From Littorina saxatilis (Eukaryota; Mollusca; Gastropoda; Littorinimorpha; Littorinidae): DNA of 64,000 nt. The translations under genes and the position numbers were made by a program. Location: contig NC_090261.1 of assembly GCF_037325665.1 (NCBI RefSeq), positions 61,721,508-61,785,507 of the forward strand. Reading direction: 5' to 3'. Each line of letters opens with the position of its first letter. Positions within the stretch are counted from its first letter, which is position 1. Below are positions 21,913-34,400 of the stretch, one piece after another. The notes under the pieces are model-generated. The model saw nothing but the letters and a program-made list of their open reading frames with translations. It was not told where the DNA came from and did no database searches.

Positions 21913-22998
21913 ATATCTGCTGCAATCCACTCATTACTTCTTTGTTTACCCGACTTTCCCATTTTTGGAAGGCTTTATCCCAGGTCATTTTGCCTGTGTA
22001 ATCTTAGATTCAGGATCTTTAAAATTGACCTCAGATATTTTTGTTAGGCTATATATTCCAAGGTGTTAAAACCCTTACAGAATGGACACCATAACTTAAT
22101 CCACAACGTGTACCATAATTATAGCATAAAAAACCTAAAAAAACCCAGATTTTCTTGCATTCAGCCGAATAGAAAATGAGTGTTTGGTTAGTTTTTTTTA
22201 TTTAAACAAAAAGACATCATAAGATCAGAACATAATTATAATCAGTGTAATCAACATGTATAATTTCTATACCACAGTGATTTTAGGTAGTGCTAGAAAC
22301 AAAAAATCAGTCCACAAAAACTTATGTCGTAATGAATATAATACAACGCTAACAATCTCTAAATCAACTTGTTGGACGACCAACAGTCATTTCGTACACC
22401 AAATAACCCAGTACTGTCGTTTCCCCAACTAAAATGTTTGTACTTGTAGTTTCTTGAGACAACATGATTTTGCCAACATCATCTTGCTCTCTGTAATATT
22501 AATTGTTCCATCTTTCATGCTCTATAATTCTTTTAGATAATGCCAACTCTACAAACAACGGGTTAAAACAAGCGCCAAGTATCATGTTTTTGTGGCGTAC
22601 GGAACGCGTTTGAAAGTGGAAGCAAAAATGTATCCGGGTAATAGGTTAGCTCTGTCAAGGGAATAATGGGAAGGTGATGGCTGGTTAGAGATATTGTGGG
22701 TATTTTCCAAGCTTGTATACACAATCATTGCTCTTTTGCCCGCCAAAGCAGCTTTTGAATGGGCAAAACAGGGTGTTCATAAGTTGCACTTGAACACAAA
22801 ATGCAGAAAAACAAACACGTTTCGGTTTCGCATCCGTTGATAATGCCATACTATTTGAGTTTTCTCTTATTTTGTTGTTGTTGCTGATCAATATTCAATT
22901 TCATTTGTTGTGGGTGCGGCACAGAGCTGTGTGATACTGTGTTTGGCAGAGGACGGCTCAAAAAAGATGTTCTGTAGGGCAGACAGATCTTGATGATT

Positions 22999-23542
22999 TT
23001 TGAGTCACTTGAGAAAAAGTGACTCTATGTAATCGGTCAGTGTTAGTCTGTCCGGCCGGCCGTCCGTAGACACCACCTTAACGTTGGACTTTTCTCGGAA
23101 ACTATCAAAGCGATCGGGCTCATATTTTGTTTAGTCGTGACCTCCAATGACCTCTACACTTTAACGATGGTTTCGTTGACCTTTGACCTTTTTCAAGGTC
23201 ACAGGTCAGCGTCAAAGGAAAAATTAGACATTTTATATCTTTGACAAAGTTCATCGGATGTGATTGAAACTTTGTAGGATTATTCTTTACATCAAAGTAT
23301 TTACATCTGTAGCCTCTTACGAACGTTATCAGAAAAACAAGGGAGATAACTAGCCTTTTCTGTTCGGCAACACACAACTTAACGTTGGGCTTTTCTCGGA
23401 AACTATAAAAGTGACCGGGCTCAAATTTTATGTGAACGTGACTCATTGTGTTGTGAATAGCAATTTCTTCCTGTCCATCTGATGCCTCATATAATATTCA
23501 GAACTGCGAAAGTGACTCGATCGAGCGTTTGCTCTTCTTGTT
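22999..23542 (+). mobile_element. Helentron-type non-autonomous element, family A
   Basis: The 5' end is a small palindrome, TGAGTCACTTGAG...AGTGACTC. Near the 3' end AAGTGACTC recurs, followed by a hairpin (GAGC-GTTT-GCTC) and TTCTTGTT. It contains GTCCGGCCGGCCGTCCG and an AGGTCACAGGTCA direct repeat spaced by one base. A nearly identical copy is at 38121-38665. 23543-23905 shows nothing else. Confidence 0.75.
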
Positions 23543-23905
23543 GACATAAATATTTACGGTACGAAGAATTTTGGTCCCCGTTAAACAATTAGCGGTCCAT
23601 TGGAAAGGCATAGTAATTACTCACTAGTATCTTCTGCAATTTTAACCCCAGGTTTCTTGGCCTTGTAGACTTTTTGTAAATCTGACTTTTTGTACTTTGA
23701 AGAAAGTATCTACAGCATTTGATTTGAGCACCATTAAAAAAAATTACAAACGAAGTGTTTGCAACAAAAAAGTAATTTTTAGATTAGGTGACTCAAATAA
23801 AAAAAATTACAAGTACACGTACACAATTATGTGACAAATTTAACCATAATTTCAAGATAAAAGTTTTCTTTTTTTTTCTTCTCAAAAATACCCTTCAGCC
23901 CCCAT

Positions 23906-24753
23906 TTTTGACTCACATGCGAAGCAAAAGTGAGTCTATGTACTCACCCGAGTCGTCCGTCCGTCCGTCCGTCCGGCCGGCCGGCCGTCCGGAAAACTTT
24001 AACGTTGGATATTTCTTGGACACTATTCAGTCTATCAGTACCAAATTTGGCAAGATGGTGTATGATGACAAGGCCCCAAAAAACATACATAGCATCTTGA
24101 CCTTGCTTCAAGGTCAAGGTCGCAGGGGCCATAAATGTTGTCTAAAAAACAGCTATTTTTCACATTTTTCCCATTTTCTCTGAAGTTTTTGAGATTCAAT
24201 ACCTCACCTATATATGATATATAGGGCAAAGTAAGCCCCATCTTTTGATACCAGTTTGGTTTACCTTGCTTCAAGGTCAAGGTCACAGGAGCTCTTCAAA
24301 GTTGGATTGTATACATATTTTGAAGTGACCTTGACCCTGAACTATGGAAGATAACTGTTTCAAACTTAAAAATTATGTGGGGCACATGTTATGCTTTCAT
24401 CATGAGACACATTTGGTCACATATGATCAAGGTCAAGGTCACTTTGACCCTTATGAAATGTGACCAAAATAAGGTAGTGAACCACTAAAAGTGACCATAT
24501 CTCAAGGTAGAAAGGGCCAATAAGCACCATTGTACTTCCTATGTCTTGAATTAACAGCTTTGTGTTGCATGACCTTGGATGACCTTGACCTTGGGTCAAG
24601 GTCACATGTATTTTGGTAGGAAAAATGTGTAAAGCAGTTCTTAGTGTATGATGTCATTGCTAGGTTTAGTTATTTGACCTTGACCCTGAAGGTCAAGGTC
24701 ATGTAAAGGTCAAGGTCAAGCATGTGAGTCGTATGGGCTTTGCCCTTCTTGTT
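23906..24753 (+). mobile_element. Helentron-type non-autonomous element, family B
   Basis: The 5' end reads TTGACTCACATGCGAAGC. Near the 3' end GCATGTGAGTC recurs, followed by a hairpin (GGGC-TTT-GCCC) and TTCTTGTT. A GTCC/GGCC tandem lies after the head. By eye there are 11 exact copies of TCAAGGTCA in both orientations. A shorter copy at 52225-52938 has a matching empty site at 45370, which confirms both ends to within one or two T bases. Confidence 0.85.
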
Positions 24754-24841
24754 GGCCTTGTACTGTTCACTGCCACAGACAGATACAAGGAAAAGATGAC
24801 ATATTTGACATGTTATAAATACTGGATGGCTTTAACCATGT

Positions 24842-27542
24842 TTAATCGCCAAAACGGTCTGGTTTAAATCCGGTGTATTGGCCCCATGCATCTGGAAATT
24901 TATCCCTGATCTTCCAAACGCAACACGATGGTATAACACGTCTCTGTCCCGCACCAAGCCTCCCATGGACCCACAATATAAACTGGCGATATGCTGCATG
25001 CCTATTGGCTCTGTTGTTGTCGTCTGCCTCGTCATCTGCCCGTATCATGTCCTGGCGATACTTTCTGGCCAGGCTCAGGACAGCTTCATCCAGAATAAGG
25101 ACCTCAAAATCCTGTTATAGAAAGAAATATGCATTTGTTGTTGTACATAGAAACCGTGGTTTCACATCTGCCATATACTTTTCCTTTCTTCTTTTCATAT
25201 TGAAAAGTATGTGTGGTATGTAATCTCACTGATGGTTTTAACTTTTTTCAGTAAAGAAATTGAGTTTATGTATGTGTTTTATATGTTCTGCATACAGGAT
25301 TGTTAGAATTTCCATGTGTTTGCTCTCTAAACACATATATATTAAAACCATTTAAAGTTGCTTTTTTTGTTTTCTCCTTCCTTTTCCTCACAAGTGTCTG
25401 TTTCTGGATGAATGTTTATGCAGGGGGCATTGTATATTTCAAGCTTGGGAAAAAAGAGGAAACCAAAATTAGATTGAGAGAAAACATAGTATTATCTATC
25501 TGAAGGCTTGTCACATTTTGAGTATACTGGAGACTCACTCCATTTTAAGACCCTGTTTTCTCCGATATTGTTTTCATAACTTCTGTAAATTTACAACAAT
25601 TTTAAGAGTAAGACTCCCTCCTTTTTAAGATCTGAATTTCTTAGACTTTGTGAGGTCTGAAAATGTGGGTTCCACTGTACCTGCATCAAATGGATAGTAT
25701 GGAAAGTGCTACAAACACAAACATACAACTGACTTACGGCCAAGAGTGTGAGGCATGTTGCCTTACGGCAACATACTTCTTCAATCGTTTTTCGCATTAT
25801 GCGGCACTTGCCACAGATGCACCAGTCAGGCACTCCATCTCCAGCAGGTGGGGGGTGACCATGGTCTGGTCTGTCCGGGGCTGGCTCCAGAACGTCGAAG
25901 ACCAAGCTGGGGTACTTCTCCAGCATGGTCACAAACAGCTCTCGCAGACGCTGCTCGCTAACAGTTTCAATCATTGTCTGCAACAGTAAATAAGAGAGAA
26001 GACAAATGTCATATCATATTTACAATCTCCATGGGTCGGGCTGAAAAAAAGTAACACAACACTAACACTTCAGTAAACACCATGTTCCAAATCACATAAG
26101 AAACAAAAGAAGTTTGCACTCACTCTCATTCTAGAACGTCTGTCACGAATGACAGTAAGCGCACTTGTAACGGCCAACTGTCCCCTGGAACCGCGTCGAA
26201 TTCTCTGCCTTCCTTTGCCACCTCGTTGTCTCCCTCTTCCACCATCACTTGCTTCTCTTGTAGTTGTAACTGTTAGTGTCGCTCCTTCTCCCCCTGGGCC
26301 GAATAGTTCGTCCCCTCCCTCTCGTTGGAGGTGTTCCCCTCGCTGGAGGGGTTCCTGACAGCGACACATCACTGAGGGGGTACACCCGTGTTGGTGAGCC
26401 ACTACTGGCTGTAGAGACATCCGCATCAACCTGAAATTGATTTCTTATTATATAATTATCAAATACTACTGAACTCAAACTAACACTTCATGTGTACACA
26501 CACAGAACACACACACAGAACACACACACAAAATAATTTCGGATGGGAAAATCCTGTTCACAATGACATTTATAAAACAGCAGAGCAAACGCCCTTGAGC
26601 AAACCAACCGCAACTGTGGTAAGTGACTTGCTAACGAATTTACAGTGAGGATGATTTTAATATACTGAACACCTAGTGACCTACCCCTCGGCGAAATCTC
26701 AAACAAAACAAGAGGCGAAGCCTTCAAGGCTCACGTAAGAAATAGACAAACAGTAACACAAACTCAATCACTCCGTCACACATACACACCCACACACACA
26801 GTAAGCTTAGGTGACACTGTGCAAGAAAGAGAGACACTAGATCTAGATCTGTCTGTCTGCATGTAGCCTACTTACAGGGACACGACTGCCAAATAGTCTC
26901 GGCCCGCTCAAAATAACAATGACCGAGACCACACACACCACGCGAGAGAGAAAGACTACAGGGAGGCATGCCGTCATGATGCATTAATTGACGTCAAACA
27001 CTTTTGACCGTGACGTAATCTTATGCGAGCTTTATCCATAGTCTTGGATAACCACTCACACATAGACTCGGAAATGTTAAAGTTTCTACCACAGACATAC
27101 ACACGCACACGCACACACACACGCACAAACGCACAGACAGACAAAGTTACGATCGCATAGGCTACACTTCGTGAGCCAAAAACCACTGGGACATGAGCTA
27201 TGACTCGCTTTCAGACCTGAAGAAATGCGATCTAACGCCCACCTATATTTCTGTAACCACAGAACCGAAAGTGAAACTAAAAGGGTGGTGTAGTGGTATC
27301 CGGAGTAACCGTTACACCCCCCCCCCCCCCCCCTTCTTCACTTAAAACGTCCAAACATATAAATATGTATGCACTTGAAATCAATCTTATTATTTTGATG
27401 TATAGAAACGTCTGGCTTATAAATGAGGTTGATCCAGGACATCATCATGATCGACATGTATCACAAGTCTTGTGAGCAGATTTTTGCCGCATGAAAGAAC
27501 AAAAGTATACACACTCACCTCTGTGCCCGTAGACTCCGACAT
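24842..27542 (-). CDS. P2X7 C-terminal (ballast) domain-type protein, four exons
   Basis: Exons on the minus strand: 27519-27542 (MSESTGTE), 26124-26430, 25738-25977, 24842-25111 with stop. All borders are GT-AG and all junctions are phase 0. Exon 2 encodes a Ser/Pro/Arg-Gly-rich stretch ([15 protein letters not shown]). Exon 3 carries [12 protein letters not shown] and EEVCCRK. Exon 4 carries [36 protein letters not shown] and YTGF. This is the conserved order of the cysteine-rich, zinc-binding C-terminal domain of P2X7 receptors, which in invertebrates occurs in many proteins without a channel. No membrane segment is visible, so this is probably a soluble protein. Exon 2 is 307 bases long, one more than a multiple of three: the frame changes around the C-run near 26290, so a recent frameshift or a consensus error is likely. 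Function is not established. Confidence 0.82.
25525..25679. mobile_element. TTAAGACC-family MITE in intron 3
   Basis: Ends TACTGGAGACTCACTCC and GGGTTCCACTGTA, with TTTTAAGACC near the left end and a TTTTAAGATC-type motif near the right. Borders are TA-like. It is diverged from 12927-13110. Confidence 0.7.
26707..27183 (-). mobile_element. Helentron-type element, family C, second copy, intron 1
   Basis: On the minus strand it starts TTGGCTCACGAAGTGTAGCC and ends CTTACGTGAGCC, hairpin GGC-TTC-GCC, TCTTGTT. It matches 7077-7537 over most of its length, with extra unique sequence in the middle and a short, impure CA tract. Confidence 0.7.
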
Positions 27543-29260
27543 ATTGTTGTTCACGTCCACAACAAAAACAAAACTAGACGTCTTCCGTGATCACGGTTTC
27601 GTCGAAGCCAAAATATGACAAGACTCAAAAGAAACAGACCGTGTTATTGTCAACACTGAAAGGCTGGCGTCTTGTCGGAACCGGAAACGGCACAGAGCAT
27701 GCGCACAGAACAAACTGGTATCTTCCGATGTCACAGAGTACAAATAAACATAATGATTTCTTGTCTGGTTTACTTGTTCTAAATGGCCATTAAATGTGAT
27801 TCATTGGCTCTGAATGCGGCATTAGAGGTAGTTGTAGGCTATAGCTAGTGTGTTTCATCAGGCTAAAACTGTTTTTATCGTGAGAAGATTTGAATCGTTC
27901 TGTAAACCATTTTCGGCATACTGGGGCTTTAACGATAGTAATATCAATTTGGCGCACCATACCACCCCGCTTCACCACACCTCACGTCACTTCACTGCTA
28001 GTAGTACTCCTTTTCGCTATCTTCCCAGCCATGTAGTGGTACCCCCCCCCCCCCCCCCCCCCCCCTAGATACCTTACCCCAACTGATTTTTTTTGGTTTT
28101 TAAAGCGTCGTGTCACAGGCCAAAGGCATCACAGCCAGTCTGGTTAAGCCCCTTTTATAACTTTTTACCAACATTTTAACAAGTTTGTTTACCAAGCACC
28201 AAGAGCATTTTTACAGGTGGTCTCATCCTCATTGTCCATTCACTTCACTGTCTTCGGACTTGATTTCGTACAGCGAGGCAGTCCCCGGCCCCTATAATCT
28301 CCCTTGTTTTAACACTTCATCCCTCATCCTCCATCTTTTTTTAAAAAAAATTATATTTTTTTTATATTTGTTTTTTTGTTTTTGTTTGTTGTTGTGACAA
28401 TGTGCACTTTTAGTGCCTTTACAGCAAGTGCATTAACGAACTTTCTGCGCCTTTGCAGACGACACAAACTTTTGCTCTACACCGCTTGGTTACATCGGAG
28501 CGGCGGCCATCTTTATTTGCATAAAATCTATTTTTAGATTGCTTGGGTTGACTGCTATTTTATGCAATCTAAGGCTTTATATTACTTTTAGATGTTAATA
28601 ATGCATGGATATAGATATTATGTTGCTGTATGTTCGTGCTTAAGTACTTTTTAAGGCCCTGTTGTTCCTTAAATTGCTTTAATGTTCGATCAGCTCCGAC
28701 CCAAACGTCCCAGCTATCTGAATTTTAGCGCCCAGTAGGTGACGTCTGGAATTTCCCTATTATCTCCATAATTGTAACTTTTCCATAAATCTAACTTAGT
28801 GCACTTCATTTCTTATTTCCTTAAGATACTTTTTGAGTTAAAGTGCATTAATAAATGTTTGGATCAAGCAAATCAAAGTTTTCCCCTCAGTTCGACCGGT
28901 GTCTCTCCGCGTGACGTCACACGCGTCATTTTAGTATCTGTGTTTCTTTATCAAGTTTAACGTCACATAACTCGTCATAAGTTCCATTTTACCACAAGTA
29001 TGATACATGTATGGAAAGTTCAGGAGTTCATTTTGTAATAGAGTGAATTGCATTTGGTGCAGGAAGTGATAGAGTTGAGCAATCTTTATTTTGCTGGGTT
29101 TTGATCGTTAATCGGTCATTTATTCTGGCTAATTAATCATAATTACCTTTTGATCTGGACTTCTGAAGTTATATCTTGTAACATGATTTAAAAGTATTTT
29201 TCACACTGGTTCTGTAGCAACAAACCGATTTCTAATGTGTGCGTTCTTTGAAAAGTTATC
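27543..29260. other. intergenic stretch without a recognised gene
   Basis: It contains C-runs of 17 (27317-27333, just upstream, inside intron 1) and 24 bases (28042-28065) and a T-rich stretch at 28340-28400. The first ~100 bases above 27542 would hold the promoter of the minus-strand gene; no TATA box is evident. Confidence 0.5.
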
Positions 29261-29365
29261 AGCTGTCAAAGTTTCTAAACAAACACAAATTTGGCTAGCA
29301 TACGGTTACAGACAGCCGTTCTGGGAATATTCGAGTGCGGCTTTCTGTGCAGTCGGCGCAGGCAG

Positions 29366-29403
29366 TATAAATAGCCTTCTGACCCAGCATAGGTATTCAG
29401 TTC
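29366..29403 (+). promoter_or_regulatory. TATA box and initiator, putative ADSS promoter
   Basis: TATAAATA at 29366-29373 is followed 33 bases later (T of TATA to A) by an initiator-like TTCAGTTCG at 29396-29404. This is normal spacing for a focused Pol II promoter. Linkage to ADSS rests on both being duplicated together in the same order. Confidence 0.6.
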
Positions 29404-29594
29404 GTGTCTCGACTTCGCTGACCGCTGACCACTCGTTGCGATAGACATAGCCTTGCTTCAGAGTATCGTGATAGCTCCAGGAAAAAGAGGCATTTTGCCC
29501 AGTCAGATTATGTAGTGAAAAGACTTTTCTCCACATGTAGCCTGTGCAATTTGTGTTGAACCTGTGTTGATGTCGGCAAAGGGTTGAATTCACT
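29399..29594 (+). other. putative non-coding first exon
   Basis: From the initiator to a strong donor CACT|GTAAGTAA. No long ORF. If it splices to the acceptor TATGTTTTCAG at 45385 just upstream of the ADSS start, the intron would be ~15.8 kb, swollen by inserted elements. Not proven without transcripts. Confidence 0.45.
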
Positions 29595-30032
29595 GTAAGT
29601 AAACAATGATTTTCTTGTTTTGTTTTCTATGCCATTTATTGTGACTTGATCATGATTGTATTACTGCTATGTTTTGTTGATGACTGAACTGATGGAGTAT
29701 TTGTCTTTCACTGATAGCTGAGGTTACGTCAGGATGTCTAGACATTACGTCATAGTCTGTCAGATCAAACTGTAGACTAAACGATGTTTCGTAGCGACTG
29801 TATGGTCTATTGAGCAGTTAGCTTTGGATGCCAAGCTTTCAGTTAAAGATGCTTGGTGAGTTTTGTTTAGCTTTGGCAAGTTCGTGTAAATCGGCCAAAT
29901 TACAGACGCATCATTGGGTATGTTGATATGATAACATTGGTTTCTTTCTGAGCCGGTTAACTGTGTCAATCGAGAGTATGATGTAACTCATCAAGAGTTG
30001 TGCCTTTTCTAAATTTACGATTCACTTGGAAG

Positions 30033-30479
30033 TATGGCAATCCGTTTGTAAAGAAATTACGTTTTTTCCTGTTGATCTAAATAATGAATTATTTAACTAA
30101 ATAATTCATTATATAGCTAAATAATTCATTATTTAACTAAATAATTCATTATTTACACAAAAGTAAAAAGTGTGATTGTTGTAATTAAAGAAATCTTTTA
30201 TTTACTAAACAATTCAAACAAAAAATCCATTATTTACTATATAATGCATTATATACTATAGAATGCATTGTATACTATAGAATGCATTGTATACTATAGA
30301 ATGCATTCTATAATATAGAATGCATTGTATACTATAGAATGCATTCTATACTATAGAATGCATTCTATAATATAGAATGCATTGTATACTATAGAATGCA
30401 TTCTATAATATAGAATGCATTCTATATTATAGAATGCATTCTATAATATAGAATGCATTCTATAGTATACAATACAGTA

Positions 30480-30546
<67 letters not shown>

Positions 30547-31279
30547 TCGAGGGAGAGAGAAACAGAGAGAGACAGAGACACACGGAGAGACAGAGAGAGA
30601 GAGACACACAGAGAGAGACAGAAACAGAGAGAGAGAAACGGAGAGAGAGAGAAACGGAGAGAGAGAGGGAGAGAGAGACAGAGAGAGAGAGAGCCACACA
30701 GAGAGACAGAGAGAGACAGAAACAGAGAGAGAAACGGAGAGAGGGAGAGAGACAGACAGACAGAGACAGAGACAGACAGAGACACTGACACAGTTTAATT
30801 GAATAGAGAGAAAGAGGGAGAGAGAGAGGGAGAGAGAGAGAGAGAGAGACACATAGAGAGACAGAGACACAGAGAGTAGTTTCGTAACGTTATAGAATGC
30901 ATTCTATATTATAGAATGCATTCTATATTATTGAATGCATTCTATAGTATACAATGCATAATGCATTCTATATTATTGAATGCATTCTATAGTATACAAT
31001 GCATTCTATAGTATACAATGCATTCTATAGTATACAATGCATTCTATAGTATATAATGCATTATATAGTAAATAATGGATTTTTTTATTAAATAATGAAT
31101 TGTTTAGTAAATAAAAAATTTCTTTAATTACAACAATCACACTTTTTAGTTTTGTGTAAATAATAAATTATTTAGTTAAATAATGAATTATTTAGCTATA
31201 TAATGAATTATTTAGTTAAATAATTTATTATTTAGATCAACAGGAAAAAACGTAATTTCTTTACAAACGGATTGCCATA
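30033..31279. mobile_element. 1,247-bp foldback element with 6-bp target duplication
   Basis: Perfect ends TATGGCAATCCGTTTGTAAA at 30033 and its complement at 31279, flanked by TGGAAG (30027-30032, 31280-31285). The other duplicate at 49810 has the uninterrupted site. The arms are full-length inverted copies made of ATAATTCATTATTTA and TATAGAATGCATTC subrepeats, meeting at a GA-rich centre (30486-30880). No ORF except frames through GA repeats. Confidence 0.93.
30484..30880. repeat. GA-rich microsatellite core
   Basis: A pure (GA)n of ~50 bases, then impure GAGACAGA/GAGAGAAACGGA repeats, forming the loop of the foldback element. Confidence 0.95.
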
Positions 31280-31454
31280 TGGAAGCACTACTGAAAGAAG
31301 CTGCTTTTATTCGAAAGAGCTGTTAGCTGTTCATAAGGAGATTCATGTCAGGAACGGATAATGAGATGAACTAATGTGGAACCTGAAGGTTATGGTTATC
31401 GGTTTTAAGAATCTCGCTCCATCTAATCAGTGCATTGATTGAATTGTGGTATGA

Positions 31455-34400
31455 TCTACTATATAATACTGGTAGGATTTTCGGTGGTTTTTCGATTCCT
31501 GTGACCAAACCGCGCGGATTTGTGCCTTCTCCTTCGGTTGCTATGCCAACGTGACCCAGGAAATCGATTCCGCTAGGTCCCGACTTCCAATTTTGTCCAC
31601 GAACAAAGTTTGAAGAGGTTTGTCTCGCAAATTTGAGCAGACAACAGTGAACTTTGACCTGAACTTTGACATCGCGGCGAAAGAGATCTGTGATTGGTTC
31701 TTCTTCAACTTTCGGTTCGACTAAACACGCGACCGCACCTCAGACGAACCTAGCTGTGTGTTTTATTTCTCTACCCCAGACGAACCTAAAATAATAAGAA
31801 GATAGATAGATCTGTTTATCTGTTAATGGAACTCCAAAATATTCCATAGATTTGTTTACTAAATAGTTCGAAACATTATCACCTGATAAGTCGCCGTATA
31901 ACCTTATAGGTTCCAGCGACTAAATATTTTCCCCCGGTGCAACCATAGACATGTACGTCATCATGATCTCCCCTTAATTTGACCGTTATTTTGGCTGTCT
32001 TAGTGAAATGGTAAGATATATCTCTATGTTTTTTACATGTAAGTGTTCGGAAAAAATACAGTTATAGCAGTTATGTACAAAAATAAGCAGCATATGCTCT
32101 TTTCGCCAAAGTAAAGTCCTTTTTTCTTCTGGTTTCTTATATGTGTCACAGCACACCGCAAGCTTTTAGGCGAATAGCAAGTGAGTGGTATATATATATC
32201 ATCAATTTTATAGTAGGTAACGGTGTAAATTAGTTGCCATGTTCATGTCCATTAAACGTTTTCCATATTCCATATGTGTCATTTAATTGTGTGTTGCTTG
32301 ATGCCATGTATGTATGTGTGTGTGTGTGTACATGACTTTAAATAAGCATGGATTGGATGTGTGCACTCGATTGTGTGTGTGAACCATGTATATATTTTTT
32401 GTTGTCAATTACATATGTTATACTATGCGTTTGAATCATTAAGTATTTTAGACGTCATACTTTTTTTCGTATCTTCACGATGGCTTTTTACCCGTTTAAA
32501 TTTTAATGCTTCCAACTTTCAAAGCGCTGCACGGCTGGGAAGAGATGCGCACTTTTATCACTGTTGTTCATGTAGACGTAATCATGGATTTATGCAAACG
32601 TCATACCTGCTGTATTTTATTTTGTTTGTTTGTATAGTCGCGTGCGGTCGCGCAGTCTTTTTGGTCAGTTCCGATTACCTCCCATTGATGCGAAAACCTA
32701 TATGACTGTTTTTTGTTATTTTTCTCTCTGTTAATTCACCAGTGGCTATGTAACATGTGTTACAGAATTGCACCGGTGTAAGGGTTAACATTTTATTTTT
32801 CACCAAGAGAATATAATTCATTATATGCGGGATAATGTGCGGGGGGGGGGGGGGGGGGGGTGCAAACAACATTTTCACAACCTTATAGGTTCCAGCGACT
32901 AAATATTTTCCCCCGGTGCAACCATAGACATGTACGTCATCATGATCTCCCCTTAATTTGACCGTTATTTTGGCTGTCTTAGTGAAATGGTAAGATATAT
33001 CTCTATGTTGTTTACATGTAAGTGTTCGGAAAAAATACAGTTATAGCAGTTATGTACAAAAATAAGCAGCATATGCTCTTTTCGCCAAAGTAAAGTCCTT
33101 TTTTCTTCTGGTTTCTTATATGTGTCACAGCACACCGCAAGCTTTTAGGCGAATAGCAAGTGAGTGGTATATATATATCATCAATTTTATAGTAAGTAAC
33201 GGTGTAAATTACTTGCCATGTTCATGTCCATTATACGTTTTCCATATTCCATATGTGTCATTTAATTGTGTGTTGCTTGATGCTTGATGCCATGTATGTA
33301 TGTGTGTGTGTGTGTGTGTGTGTACATGACTTTAAATAAGCATGGATGTGTGCACTCGATTGTGTGTGTGAACCATGTATATATTTTCTGTTGTCAATTA
33401 CATATGTTATACTATGCGTTTGAATCATTAAGTATTTTAGACGTCATACTTTTTTTCGTATCTTCACGATGGCTTTTTACCCGTTTAAATTTTAATGCTT
33501 CCAACTTTCAAAGCGCTGCACGGCTGGGAAGAGATGCGCACTTTTATCACTGTTGTTCATGTAGACGTAATCATGGATTCATGCAAACGTCATACCTGCT
33601 GTATTTTATTTTGTTTGTTTGTATAGTCGCGTGCGGTCGCGCAGTCTTTTTGGTCAGTTCCGATTACCTCCCATTGATGCGAAAACCTATATAAGAAGAT
33701 AGATAGATCTGTTTATCTGTTAATGGAACTCCAAAATATTCCATAGATTTGTTTACTTAATTTTTAAAAGATAAGTTCGAAACATTATCACCTGATAAGT
33801 CGCCGTATAACCTTATAGGTTCCAGCGACTAAATATTTTCCCCCGGTGCAACCATAGACATGTACGTCATCATGATCTCCCCTTAATTTGACCGTTATTT
33901 TGGCTGTCTTAGTGAAATGGTAAGATATATCTCTATGTTTTTTACATGTAAGTGTTCGGAAAAAATACAGTTATAGCAGTTATGTACAAAAATAAGCAGC
34001 ATATGCTCTTTTCGCCAAAGTAAAGTCCTTTTTTCTTCTGGTTTCTTATATGTGTCACAGCACACTGCAAGCTTTTAGGCGAATAGCAAGTGAGTGGTAT
34101 ATATATATCATCAATTTTATAGTAGGTAACGGTGTAAATTACTTGCCATGTTCATGTCCATTATACGTTTTCCATATTCCATATGTGTCATTTAATTGTG
34201 TGTTGCTTGATGCCATGTATGTATGTGTGTGTGTGTGTACATGACTTTAAATAAGCATGGATGTGTGCACTCGATTGTGTGTGTGAACCATGTATATATT
34301 TTCTGTTGTCAGTTACTTATGTTATACTATGCGTTTGAATCATTAAGTATTTTACACGTCATACTTTTTTTCGTATCTTCACGATGGCTTTTTACCCGTT

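Noticed and set aside
30422-30870. Ser/Leu-rich or Arg/Glu-rich ORFs
   Set aside because: Translation of GA microsatellite in the foldback loop.
33284-33694. 136-codon ORF repeated in the three Helitron units
   Set aside because: Conserved only because the units are recent duplicates; it includes a GTGT microsatellite and no known domain.
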